This document shows positions 44,262-56,100 of a stretch of DNA of 64,000 nt, one piece after another. The number at the start of each line of letters is the position of its first letter. Positions within the stretch are counted from its first letter, which is position 1. Location: assembly GCA_033980235.1 (NCBI GenBank), contig CM067076.1, forward strand, positions 32,646,383-32,710,382, in the 5' to 3' direction. Position numbers and translations under genes: made by a program. Origin of the DNA: Diadema setosum. Taxonomy: Eukaryota; Echinodermata; Echinoidea; Diadematoida; Diadematidae. A model generated the notes under the pieces. It searched no databases and had not been told where the DNA came from. It saw only the letters and a program-made list of their open reading frames with translations.

Positions 44262-45440
44262 TGTGACGTTTCATTACTAAACCAAAGCCAAGGCTAAGCC
44301 GAAACAGTACAGCACTTTTTATTGCAAACAGTACACGCATACCACACACAATATTGATATTGACATACCGGTACCGACGACTTTCTATCAACTTTGTTAT
44401 GTTACGATCCGGCCCAACGTACTGTAAGCTGTACGTATAACACATGCAGCTGACGCAGCAGACAACATTGCACGATGAGATCATAACAACCTGCCATATG
44501 GCCATATGCATTGCAACTTGCTATACATGAAGCTTAGAGTTTTAATATTTCTTCATCAAAGCATATTTATAAATACCAAATATTAAACAACGTAATATAT
44601 GAATAATTTATGATATTGTTATATAATATTTTCAGACATTTTGAAATATTATTGCTTAGATTGCTGAAATTGGCACCATAGTGCATATAAACAGAGACTG
44701 GAGCCAGATACGTACGTACGTACACCCGACAGCTCTCACTACTTGTTGTGTCGCGGACCGGGAGAGATTTTCATGCGCATGGCTGTTGTGCGGTTTTGTG
44801 CATGCACCCATTCGGCCCCATTCGGTAGGTATTCGGGCGTCCATGTTGAAATTACAGTGGACAGCTCGCACGGCGCTCGTGCCCCATCTGGTTTTCGCTG
44901 GTGCGCTGCGTAGCGTCGTGTTCGGCATTCGGTACGTACGGGGGTACAATAACGGGAGGAGCAGCTTGTCGTGCTTTTCTACTGAGCTGCGAATCGCCTG
45001 CGACGACCGGCTGCCTTTTTAACATACGACCCATGACCCAATTCTTTCTACGAGTTGACACGATCTTATCACGAATAGCAAGAGCTTGATGCGAGTTGTT
45101 CAGAAATTGAGAAAAATTTTTAATTCAGTTGTGAAGTTAGAAATTATAGGTGATTACCATCACATCACACGTCATATGTATATTAAGATGGTTATTGTAA
45201 AAGGACCATCTCCATTTTTAACAGTTACGAGTATCTGCTTTCAAATCTCTAGAATAAATTCGTGACAAAAAAAGTGTGGCCAATGAAGATTTTGTGGGTT
45301 AGTGAAAAAAGTTGTTACAAAATAATATCCTTGCTGCCTCTCATTGTGTATAATTATACAATCACGACTAAGATCATATTTGTTCTAAAATCTATAATTT
45401 CCTTACTTTCCCTACTTAAAAGGATATGCTATCGATTCTC
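44262..45440. other. Gene-free stretch, possible promoter region of the minus-strand frame
   Basis: 44.65-45.05 kb is richer in CpG and has (TACG)n near 44710 and 44930. No exon is supported. Confidence 0.35.
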
Positions 45441-45698
45441 TATATGAAGAGTTTGTTCGCAAAAAACCGATAATTCCATATTTGCCAAATGGAGATATTC
45501 GCGAATAAAGGTCAAGAAAAATAAAGAGAATAAGAAGAACATTTTTGCTTCTTTTGACCATAACTTCAAAAATGTACCTTTATATGTAGTGACCAAAATA
45601 TCATTTAAAAGGTATTATTTTGTACTTTATGAAAGAGACCGTTCTTCAAAATCTTAAAAAATGGACTTATCGGTTTTTGCAAACAAACTCGTCATATA
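45441..45698. mobile_element. MITE with ~30-bp inverted ends inside an older direct repeat
   Basis: The left end is TATATGAAGAGTTTGTTCGC and the right end, as complement, TATATGACGAGTTTGTTTGC, continuing through 'aaaaaccgataa'. Similar sequence flanks it: 'agaataaattcgtgacaa' at 45250 and 'agaattcgtgacaa' at 45699, each followed by related text. Confidence 0.75.
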
Positions 45699-47705
45699 GA
45701 ATTCGTGACAACACGTGTGTGTCAGTAAATATTGTGTGCAGGTTAGTAAAATTAGTAAAAAAAATGATTACAAAATGACATCATAACTACATCTTTCACA
45801 TGTGTGCTGCTGGGCATTATCATTACGCATAGCATGGTACATACTGGACAAACTTGATCAATAGAACTAGGCTAATAAAACCATGCAAGTGAGCACATTG
45901 GTCTCGAATTCTTTGTGCTGTTAATAAGTGTCCATTGTTTTCAGAAATGTGTTTTTTTTTTTTATGTTTGTGTGTGGGTGTGTGTGTGATTGCGTGATGT
46001 GCTTGACTGTTGGTTTCAACGATACAAGATACAGGAGAATCATAATTATACTAGGTCTCTTTAACGTATCTGTTTATTTGTGCACCGCAAACTTTATTCT
46101 TTATACAGTGTATTGTTAACTTCCTATATCCACCAACACTAAAAAGGGATATGACTGCATCGCGACTCAAGACAAACGCACACTCCATCACGACATACGT
46201 CACAAAACATACTCTATGTAAAACAAACAAACATTACATGATGAACACTATTTTGTGTTTGGACGTTGCAATGTACACAACATACAACTATATTGTATCA
46301 AGGGGGTATCACACAGTAGACCTTCTTGATTGTATATTACACATACAACAAACACATACCAATTTGAGAATGTTTGAAAAATGAACAGAAGAAAATGCAC
46401 CTGTGCATGGTATATACACATTTTACAAAGGATAAAAGTTATGATGCACGATCTAAAGCAGTACATGTACTATACAATGCCTTAAAAGTCCTCAGGGCCT
46501 ACTTGGTTTACTTTTTCTTCTGTAAATCATGCGTAACATTGTACCTTTTATGGACGTAAGGGCATTATCAAGTACAGTACATCAAGAGGCAAGGACTGTT
46601 TTGGCGGAAATTAACTTTGCTGCACAAAGAGCGTGACATTGTCCAATGCCAGAGTCAAGATGGGAGGTCTTTGAACGTTTTGTGATGGGCTTTGTGGGGC
46701 ACAAACCTCGCTCAATCTATTCTCAGGTATGAATTCTGATGCTAGCTACTTGTATTAATAATCCTTGACTGGCTTCTAGCATCAATATTTCAGTAGTTCA
46801 TCTTTTCTGTCCACTTCGCATTGCAGGGGCATATCTTACGTACTTGATCACAATATACAAAGGAATGAAAGGGAAAGGGGGGGGGGGGGGAAGAGATTTG
46901 CTTTATTCTAGTGTCATCTACCACAAGGATAATGGGTCCATTGTGCAACAGGATCTGCGGGTCAATTAATTTTAAGACTTGGGACTTTATGGTAAGCTTG
47001 TCCTCAAATTTCATCAGCATAAAGCGACATCTCTTTTGTCATACTACCGTGAAAGAGAAAGGATATTTCACAATAATTTTGTGATGGCTTTCCTATCAAG
47101 GCATACTCAGGGTCTGAGCCAAGGACACTCTATACATATTAAATACCACTGAAACTAATATTGTATTACACTTATGAAGAGCAACAGGGTGAGAATAAAA
47201 TTGATTTTAAATCAATACACATGTAAAGTTAAATCACCTAATAACCAAGCACATTCAGCAAAACCTTAGCAGAGCTTTCATATGAATCTAGTTCTATACT
47301 GTAATACAAGGCCTGTAACTACAAGTGTACATACATCTCTTACAGGTGCACACAACGATTATCACCCATAAATCGGTCAGAATAAGAGGAACATAAGAAG
47401 CTTTTTGTTTTTATTGGAATTAATGTTTTTTTAATGAATAATCAATGATACTTGTAGCTTTTAGCTAAAATGTATGGGGTTTTTATCTAATTTTTTTCTT
47501 TTATTTCTTTTTTCCAAGGACAGTCAGAGCAAGAGATATATTCATGAGAGCTTCTTGAAACCAAACAATTACTAGTATAATTATGTATGACAGTTTGATG
47601 GTTGAAAGTCTGATAGTGCAGTGACCTCTGTGAACACTACTTACAGCTGGCGGTGGTCTCACAGCCATGACATCATCTTAGATTTGTTGCATACAATTCA
47701 TATCT
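45699..47705. other. Gene-free stretch
   Basis: AT-rich, with a T-run at 45951 and a G-run at 46878. Nothing recognised on either strand. Confidence 0.45.
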
Positions 47706-47707
47706 CT

Positions 47708-47920
47708 TCTTTAAATGTCTCATGATGGTATAGTTTTGGTTGAGACCTGGCTTCAGGTCTCTAACTTTTTTTGGCGACATAATGAGAAACCTCTCGAAAG
47801 ACCATGCAATTCCATGGTATGCTCTGTAACATTTCATAAGTGGTTTCTTAGTATTTGATTCTTGCAAAAAGTTAAAAGCTCCATCTCCATCTATTGAATG
47901 CTATACCATTCCTTGAAGAC
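47708..47920. mobile_element. Diverged copy of the 14996/58782 MITE family
   Basis: 'atggtatagttttggttgag' on the left, and 'tgctataccattccttga' with 'agttaaaagct' on the right, match that family's ends. The middle is strongly diverged. Confidence 0.5.
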
Positions 47921-49165
47921 AAACATATTTCATATTATTCTGCTTGGAAAAGGAGATGTTTATCATTAAGGGCCTTGTAACTATTATCATTTCATAATCA
48001 TACCCTCACACTTCACATTGCTTTCCAGGCTTTTTTTTTTTTAATCTGAAGTAGAGGTTTTCATTTCATCAGCTGAGAACCAGAAGGGCGCTATTGCATT
48101 CTAAGATTTGAGAGTAAATAAAAACGAAGCAATCAGTTTTAATGAAATAAAAGCTTATTTAATCAAAAGTGGGTAGATTGATAAGCATTGTTCCAAATAC
48201 ATGTATTGGGTAAAATAGCACCCTTGTTGTTTTGATTTTCAACATTTTACTGAAAATGAAAATACATTGTAATTTAAAATTGACACCATAATGTAGAGGA
48301 GACCAAGCTCTACAAAGTACGAATAACTAGATACCCCCCCCCCCCCCAAAAAAAAAAAAAAAAAAAATTGTGATAATGTCCTGGTTCTCAGCTGATTGAT
48401 TTGTTGTTTTTCTTTTGTGACTTCCCACATTTTTTCCCACTAAGGGTACAGTGCAAATTCACAAAAAAAAAGGTCACTCGTTGATGTAACAATAATTCAC
48501 ACATGTGTAAGTGCTGATGAACCATGCTGTCGCAAGCATGTTTTTCTGTATCTGTATGAAGTGAATATAATGCACATATAATACATGTACATGTACATAT
48601 CAAAACTGGAAGCTAGGTACATTGTATTGCCTATTTACAAATATCAAACATGCATATAGTATGTACATTATTCACAGTTATTATGTAAAGGCAGCATATT
48701 TACAGTGTTACAGTTCATAGATGTCCACAAGATCTAAAACAAGATAAGGGGAGAAAGAGGAAAATATTTACAGCTGTATGTCTAATATCTGTGAGTTTCT
48801 GCGTGGTTTTGATTTTCTATAGAATAAAACAAACCAAACGGAGGAAGTCATTTTCAATGAGAGTGATGAAAGAAAACAGACGCAATTTCAGACAACTCTC
48901 GCAAAGGTGTGGTCGTGAGACATCATTAACAGCTTTGAAACAGGGTGACTTTACTGTGAAAGAGGATATTTTTGAATGAGTAATTTTTCGTACTTGGCCA
49001 TGTAAGATGAGATGAATTTCACATGTTTTCAATTCCGCTGAATCAAGACATCCATTACTAGAACATATGACAAGCAAAAAGATTGTGTATTTCATTTTCG
49101 CACTGGTGTTTGGTCGCGCAAAATGTGTGAAAATTTACACATTTAGTAGAAAAATGAGCAAAGAA
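47921..49165. other. Gene-free stretch
   Basis: A C-run/A-run lies at 48334-48367. No supported gene. Confidence 0.45.
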
Positions 49166-49167
49166 AA

Positions 49168-49253
49168 TAGGATTCAATCGGGATTCAAACCCGAAATCTC
49201 TGGATTTGCTAGCCTGGTGCTCTACCGACTCACATGGACTGAGCTATAGAAAG
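49168..49253 (-). pseudogene. tRNA-like relic
   Basis: On the minus strand there is a B-box and T-arm 'cgggtttgaatcccg', an A-box-like 'tagctcag' with 'ggtagagc', and a central 'ctagcaaa'. The D-loop has about ten extra bases and the acceptor arms do not pair, so this is a tRNA pseudogene or SINE head, not a working tRNA. Confidence 0.55.
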
Positions 49254-50050
49254 CCAGAGTACAGTGCTCGTTCCAGAAACCCCAAACTCTCAATGCTCGA
49301 TTTACACAATGCGAAACTTTCCACTTTTAGACTATTACAGTATCGCAGTTTGGTCACATGACCAAATCATCCATAGCTTACAACTACTCTCATGTTTTTG
49401 TTTTATACACACACAACCCTTACACATCAAACACTTCTGCCATCAGTCACGAACACTCACGTTTTTTGGTATGGTAAAAAGTTTGTACTACAATCAGAGA
49501 GATCGTGGCCTCGTAAAACAAGTTTGCTGCTTTGAAACTTCCAGTGAACATGAAATTGGAAGATAACCAAATAAAGAAATAAATAAAAAGGGGTAGATAC
49601 GGTGTGAACACTTCTCTTGATTGAGCTCAGCATGGTTATTGATCCTTTTTTCCTGTCGCTATCTTCGTTTAAACAGAAAGAAATTTTCAAATTGAAGAGC
49701 TTTCCCCTTCTCAAATGGAGTGCTCACAAAAGAAGCATGTTTGTGTTCAATGAGGTTAAGAAGTTAACAGTCTACAATGCATACAAAATTTGCCCGGCTA
49801 AAATTATATATACAAATTATATATATTCCTTTATCTGTCTTGTTCAATGTATTACAAACCTCAAACATGAGTTTGCAATTAACGAAATGCAAATATTTGG
49901 ACTTAATAAATACATGAATAAGAAGTTCTGCCGGGGCCAAGCAGCGCTTTGGTGATCAATGCTTGCAGGGCCAGGTAAATGTGTGATCACTTCACTGGCT
50001 GGCAGCATGCGTCCATACTTTTTCTTCTCATTGTTGCCATCTATCGGGAC
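49254..50050. other. Region downstream of ndc80
   Basis: Presumably holds the ndc80 3' untranslated region; otherwise nothing recognised. Confidence 0.35.
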
Positions 50051-50140
50051 CTAACAGGATTCCGGCTGGCTGGGGAGTTCAATGGTGTGAATCGTCTTCA
50101 CATATTCCTGCGCCTTACCAACAAGACTCTTGATGTGGTT
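50051..50140 (-). CDS. ndc80: ndc80 exon 16 (last coding exon)
   Basis: Begins 'NHIKSLVGKAQEYVKTIHTI' and ends PESC before TAG, 29 codons. The phase matches exon 15 and the total length stays a multiple of three. The 3' end of the transcript was not located; no AATAAA in minus orientation was noticed close by. Confidence 0.88.
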   Translation of the reverse strand, partial: NHIKSLVGKAQEYVKTIHTIELPSQPESC

Positions 50141-53100
50141 CTGTCCAAAATGGAGAAAAATATTTTTACAGTAATGATCTAATTTGACATGTAAATGTAT
50201 GGATACAGAAGAGAATGAATGAATAAATAAATGAATGCATGAATAAATTGAATAAATGAATGAATGTGTGAATGAAAGAATGAATACATTCAGATACATA
50301 TAGAAATGAGAAACATTCCATCGCTATCTTAAATCATGAAGGTTTCAAAAATAATTGTCTGTCAATATGAGACTGCTTACATATTTTACGTATTTTTTTT
50401 TTTTGAATAAGTGAAATGATTATTCCTTAATGTGCATTTCCAATGTAAGTACATGTATACATTTATATGATGTGATGTCACATATTTCATCAGATGACTC
50501 TGATTTATATCTTATATAAAAAACTATTATTTTCTCTTTCAATTGATATACAGTTCTCAATACATCTCTTCTCAAAAGTGTCAGTGACCTCAATTTGAAG
50601 TTGAGAAAGCACAGTTGAGTGAACATACGCAAAATAGCCTCCGGCAGCAACAGCTAATAAACTGCATTATGTAATCAGCAGATGTTGGGTAAACAACAGA
50701 ATCTTGGGGGATCAAGAAATGTGCTATAGTCAACCTCACCCAAGTCAACCACACACAAGTCAAAATGACTGGCTATGTCAAAGAAAAAAGTATCCCAGAT
50801 GGATATAGATATGTGTTGATTCTATTGTGTAAGTTAAATTTCACATCAGTCAACATATTTTCTAAAGTCCCTTGGATTTTGACTTCAACACAGTTTGTTG
50901 TATTTTGGTATCAAGGTTTTGTGACATAAGTGTAGCAGAAATAATGAAAAACAAAGGAAACTTTGGGGCCAGGTAAACTGCTTTGTTATATAAATTGTGC
51001 TATATCAGCGTTTTTTGTGGCAAGAATTAGCAAGCATGTTGTGCCAGGAACCTTGGAGATGACTGTTGTGGCACCAACCTGTATTTTGGCCTTGTGCTCC
51101 AGGATCATGGTGCAGGCCTGAGTCAAAAACTTGTCATAGTTCTCCTCCTCCAGCTTCATATTCTGCACCCCCTCATCATACCTGCACAAATCAAGCATCA
51201 ATAGGAAAATAGCATCATACACAAAGATATGTGTTACATTTTTTGTTGAGACTTTTTGGGGAAAAAACACACTAGCCACAGAGCTGGGCAAAGCTCAAAC
51301 CTTCTTTCAAGTTTGAATATTTTTAACACTTCTTCGTACAACTTAACAATATCAAAAATATTTGAAAATACAGGTGCAAAAAAAAATAAAAATAAAATAG
51401 CATATGATTTAAAGCACAGTGAGGAAGACAAGCACTCAAACAATGTCAAAACTGAAAGAAAACATGACAGTTGACAAAAACCAGAGTCTATATCTAATTC
51501 ATCTCTATTAGGCTATGTTTACTGATCAGTTTACTAGGGGAGGAAGTAAAGTCAGGTCATACTATCAACACCTGCTTACATCCCACTGGCCTTTCCTTGA
51601 GAGTGTACAATGATATGGCTACAGTAAAACCAGAAATATTTGCATGCATTTTAATTTTGCAAATTCCTCAACAGCCAATATTTGCAAAATTGAAATGGAT
51701 GCGAAAATTCTTGTCTACACTATACATTAAATGCCAGTGGCAATTTGTGAAGTTTTCATGCCCCCCAAAAAAGGCTGTCAGCTCCAATTCACATAAATTT
51801 CATGCTGCGAAAATTTCTTGTTTATAGTATTTAAACTGTCTTTATTCAGGTTTGACTTTTATTTACTTCTTCTTCTTTTTTCTTGGGGGGGGGGGGGGAG
51901 GAATTGATGGTATGTCAAAAAACAACATCTGGCAAGTTTTAAGGCTAGTTGTCCTGGCACATGGAAGTTTATACTGTTATTGATTAACCCTTTAACTGCC
52001 AATGCTTCAACAAAATAGAAAACAAAAGAAAACAAAACACAAAACAACAATTAATGGTTACTTAGTAACCTCCCCCTCCTCATTCCCCCCCCCCCCCCCC
52101 ACCATCCAAAATAGAGGAAAGAGCTGAACAGACTTTTGTCAGATTTATTAGGATGCCTTCTCTCATCACTCCAGCAAACCAACAGACCTAGATGCCAGTG
52201 CTTACCTGGACTGCATTTGTCGAATCTGCTCCTTGGCTTGATTGATGTCACAGCTGCTGCTGGCTCGAATCTCCTCCTTCTTTTGCTCGATGGCCGTCAG
52301 GCGGTCGGTCATTGCCTGGACCTCGTCGCGGGTTTTCTGTCCGCCAGGGACGAGAAAGGATTAATTGCATGACAGCTTAATACAATGTATAAATGTGGCA
52401 GCCATTAAAGCAAGTTTTGAACACATTAAAAACTACACACAGAGTAGATGTTATCATTAAAGTGCAATTCCATACCATGAATAATGCTGACTTTGTGTGA
52501 TTATCATAGATAAACCAGACGATTAGAATTGTGGAGGCTTAAGGAAAGTCAAACCTGAAATTTAAAAGGAAATTTGTTGGAATTCAACATTTAGCAATTC
52601 CATAAAACAGCTTTGTAAGTGGCAACCAATTCACAAATAAGATCATGTTATGACATCATTGCCTCACATAATTGAATATCCACTATATTTCCTATTTTCT
52701 TTCTACATGAATCTAGGAAGGAAACATGTTCCTACCACAGCTAATTTTGGTTGTGCTGAAAAAAACTAATACTGACAATATTATACGGAATATTCACGGT
52801 GCCTCCATGCAGACTCAGGAAGACTCTGAAGGGGGCTCACACCACCTCTGAAAAGGATTTATCATTCAAAATCTGACTCAATATATTACAAGTTATGTAA
52901 TTGGCATGTATCTAAGCTGCTGAAAGACATTACACTTATCTTGAAATCATTGGTATAACCTTCTTGGAGTATAAATCTTACCTCTTTAAAGGCATTAATC
53001 TCCTTCTCCAGCCTCTGGAGCTGGGCCTCAAGTTTCTTAATCTCCTCCCGCTTACCCTCTGTCATCTCTTTGATCTAATCAGAGGGAAGGATAGAAACAA

Positions 53101-56100
53101 GCAAGCAATGTGACAATGCCTGTGGAAATCTCCATGGCAACCAATCCCACCGTTATGTTGTGTACAGTTTTCAGGTTCTATGCTGTAACTTCTGTTCTCT
53201 ATCTTAAAGGGATCAATCAAGTGTAGATCAGCAAGTCGCTTCAGAAATGAGAAACAAAAAACTGTGATTGGGTTGAAGCTAACAAGAGATATATCTTCTA
53301 ATACTGAGTTATAGTAAACTTTCTTTAAATCATTTTAGCTTGCACAAGATACAAAAAATCAGAATTGAATTGATTTGATTTGATCTCTGTATAGCATTTC
53401 TTTACTAGTACATCAATTCTCAGCAATATCAGAATTGAATTGATTTGATTTGATTTGATTTGATTTGATTTCTGTGTAGCATTTCTTTACTAGTACATCA
53501 ATTCTCAGCAATATCAGAATTGATTTGATTTGATTTGATCTCTGTATAGCATTTCTTTACTAGTACATCAATTCTCAGCAATATCAGAATTGAATTGATT
53601 TGATTTGATTTGATTTGATCTCTGTATAGCATTTCTTTACTAGTACATCAATTCTCAGCAATATCAGAATTGATTTGATTTGATTTGATCTCTGTATAGC
53701 ATTTCTTTACTAGTACATCAATTCTCAGCAATATCATTAACAATGTACAAATACATTTCAAACAGATTGCAATTGGCCAAACAAATCCAGGCAAATACAC
53801 ATCTTCACACACTTTGGATCATAGCACAGTATACACTGTATATGCCACACACTTTGTGAGGCACAACATTTTGCAATCCAGGACAAGAAAGGAACAGTCA
53901 TGAGTGTATAAATTTGCTACAGATAATCACAAAAAATGAATGAAAATTAAGTAATGTCCCTCCTCAAGAAGCAGAGTTTGCAATTTCCACTGTAGAGACA
54001 ATATAGACCTTTTCTTTTTTCTGTCAATTAGGGAGGTGATAATTGAGCCAGTTAAGTTTGCAATAATCTGTGAACTTGCAAAATTTGTGACTGTAAAGGC
54101 ATCACAATACATATATGTATGTGTAATATGCAATAAACATGCGTACAGTATCAGGGTTCTCGCCAGGAATTTCCTCACGCTTGTCAGGGATTCACATACC
54201 AATTTTTTCCCCTGCTAATAAATACAATATAGAAATCACTCCAAAGTGACAAAATAGAAGGTGACAGAAACAGAACAGATCACAAGGTGGTGGGTCAACT
54301 TTTTCCCTTCCTTCCCTGTGGAAAGTCAAATATGTGAGGTCAAAGGTCAAAAGAAAGAGACTGACCTGATCAAGAGCTTCCTCTTCATTCAGCCTATGAC
54401 TGTGCAGCTTGTGGACCTCGCCATTCAGGTTCTTTTTCAGCTGCACGAGGGCGGGCTTCAAGGGAAACAAAGAAATCATTATTGAAAAAACAGAAAAGCA
54501 CTTTAAAACTTTCTCCTGAAAACAAATAAGCAGCACGTCTGATATCAATAAACGTGAACAAATGTGCTGAAGCTCTGATTTCCAAACATCAGCTTGTTTG
54601 CCAGCATTTCAAGGTTTGCTACACATGACAATCATTAATTACTTGCGTCTGTTTTGAACAACAACAACAACAAAATCATTTGGATTTACCATTTGTTCTC
54701 ATGAAAAGACATATAGCTTTTAGAATGTACATCCATTACTCGCTCCCACCTCTTTGCCGTCTTCACTTACCTTGATGGTGCTGACAAAGTCTAGCATGGG
54801 GGAATGCTGGGAGTGGATTGAGTGGAAGTTGAGACGCAGCTCGTAGTCGATGCCGTGGGCATTCTCCGCATCGGCCGGGATCAGCTTCAGCCGGCGCGCC
54901 AAGCTGTTGTACTCGTTGACCTTCCGTTCGAGCTGATTGGGGTCAAAGGTTGAAAGATCGTCATTTGGCAACCATGGGAAAGCTAAAAGTCCAATTTAAC
55001 TGTTGTGTATGATACTACAGATGAGGGGGAAAGGCTTGCATGCAACTTTTTCAGCATTGTTCTTTAAAAAAATATAGTACATGTATCACAATGATTCAAA
55101 TAAAAAAAATGTAGCACTTTGCTTGCTGCACTGGACTTGAGGACTAAAGGTAGTACCAGCTCCTTGCAAGACTCACTGGAGCATCCTGCAACATTTTTTG
55201 TTTGTTTCTTTATTTACTCTTTCATAAGAAATGTTACCTGAATCCTGCAATTACCAGTAATTATCAGTATAGTGCAGGTCGAGAAAATTCTGCAATCTCA
55301 ATGGTCAAGAGCCATGCATCAGTTTTCACTGGCTGCAAGTTCAATATCAAGTAATAATTTTGATCATTCAGGATAGACACTGTAAACATGTTACTGTGCA
55401 CACATGTAGTAAAGATTTTGTACACCTAGCAAGAGATGGCTAGCCAGTATCCAGTAATTACTGACACATAGTTTGCATCAATGGCAAGCTAAAGAGATGC
55501 ATCCAGTGAATTTGGCGAGCATCATTAATTGTAATTGTTGGAACATGACTAAAAACATGCAGTTCTATAAAATAGATGATGCACATGTCTTTTCTTGCAT
55601 CAGTAGGAATCATGTGCATATGATAACTAAAGAATCTAGTCTACACTCACTCCGCTTCACCTTGTGGGTTAAGCATTCCAGTTACCTTATGCACACAATT
55701 CCCACTGACATACCCAGACCCGAGCATCATTTGTATACTATCATTTCATTATCACATTTAAAATCATTTTTCATTCGGTCTATCATCATTACTATTGTCA
55801 TATTATCACTTTCAAAAACATCATTATTCATTATCACTGTCATCATTACTATTGTTACATTAAATCACTTTCATAATCATCCGTGAATTGGCCAGGCATC
55901 ACCTGTTAGTCTACTGCTATGCCAAACATCACAATACTCACCTCCTCCTGCTTCTTGGCGATGCCTCTCTCCTCAGCCCAGATCTCCTGGTCCAGGGACT
56001 GGTTCTCCCGCTCCACCTGGTCCAGACTGGCGTTGGCCTGCCGTAGCTCCGTCTGCATGCGTTCCACGTCCTTGGCCGACAGCTCCTGGTGCTCCAGCTG

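Noticed and set aside
50728..50910. Possible pogo-like MITE in ndc80 intron 15.
   Set aside because: The left end resembles the 33562 element but the right end is not recognisable.
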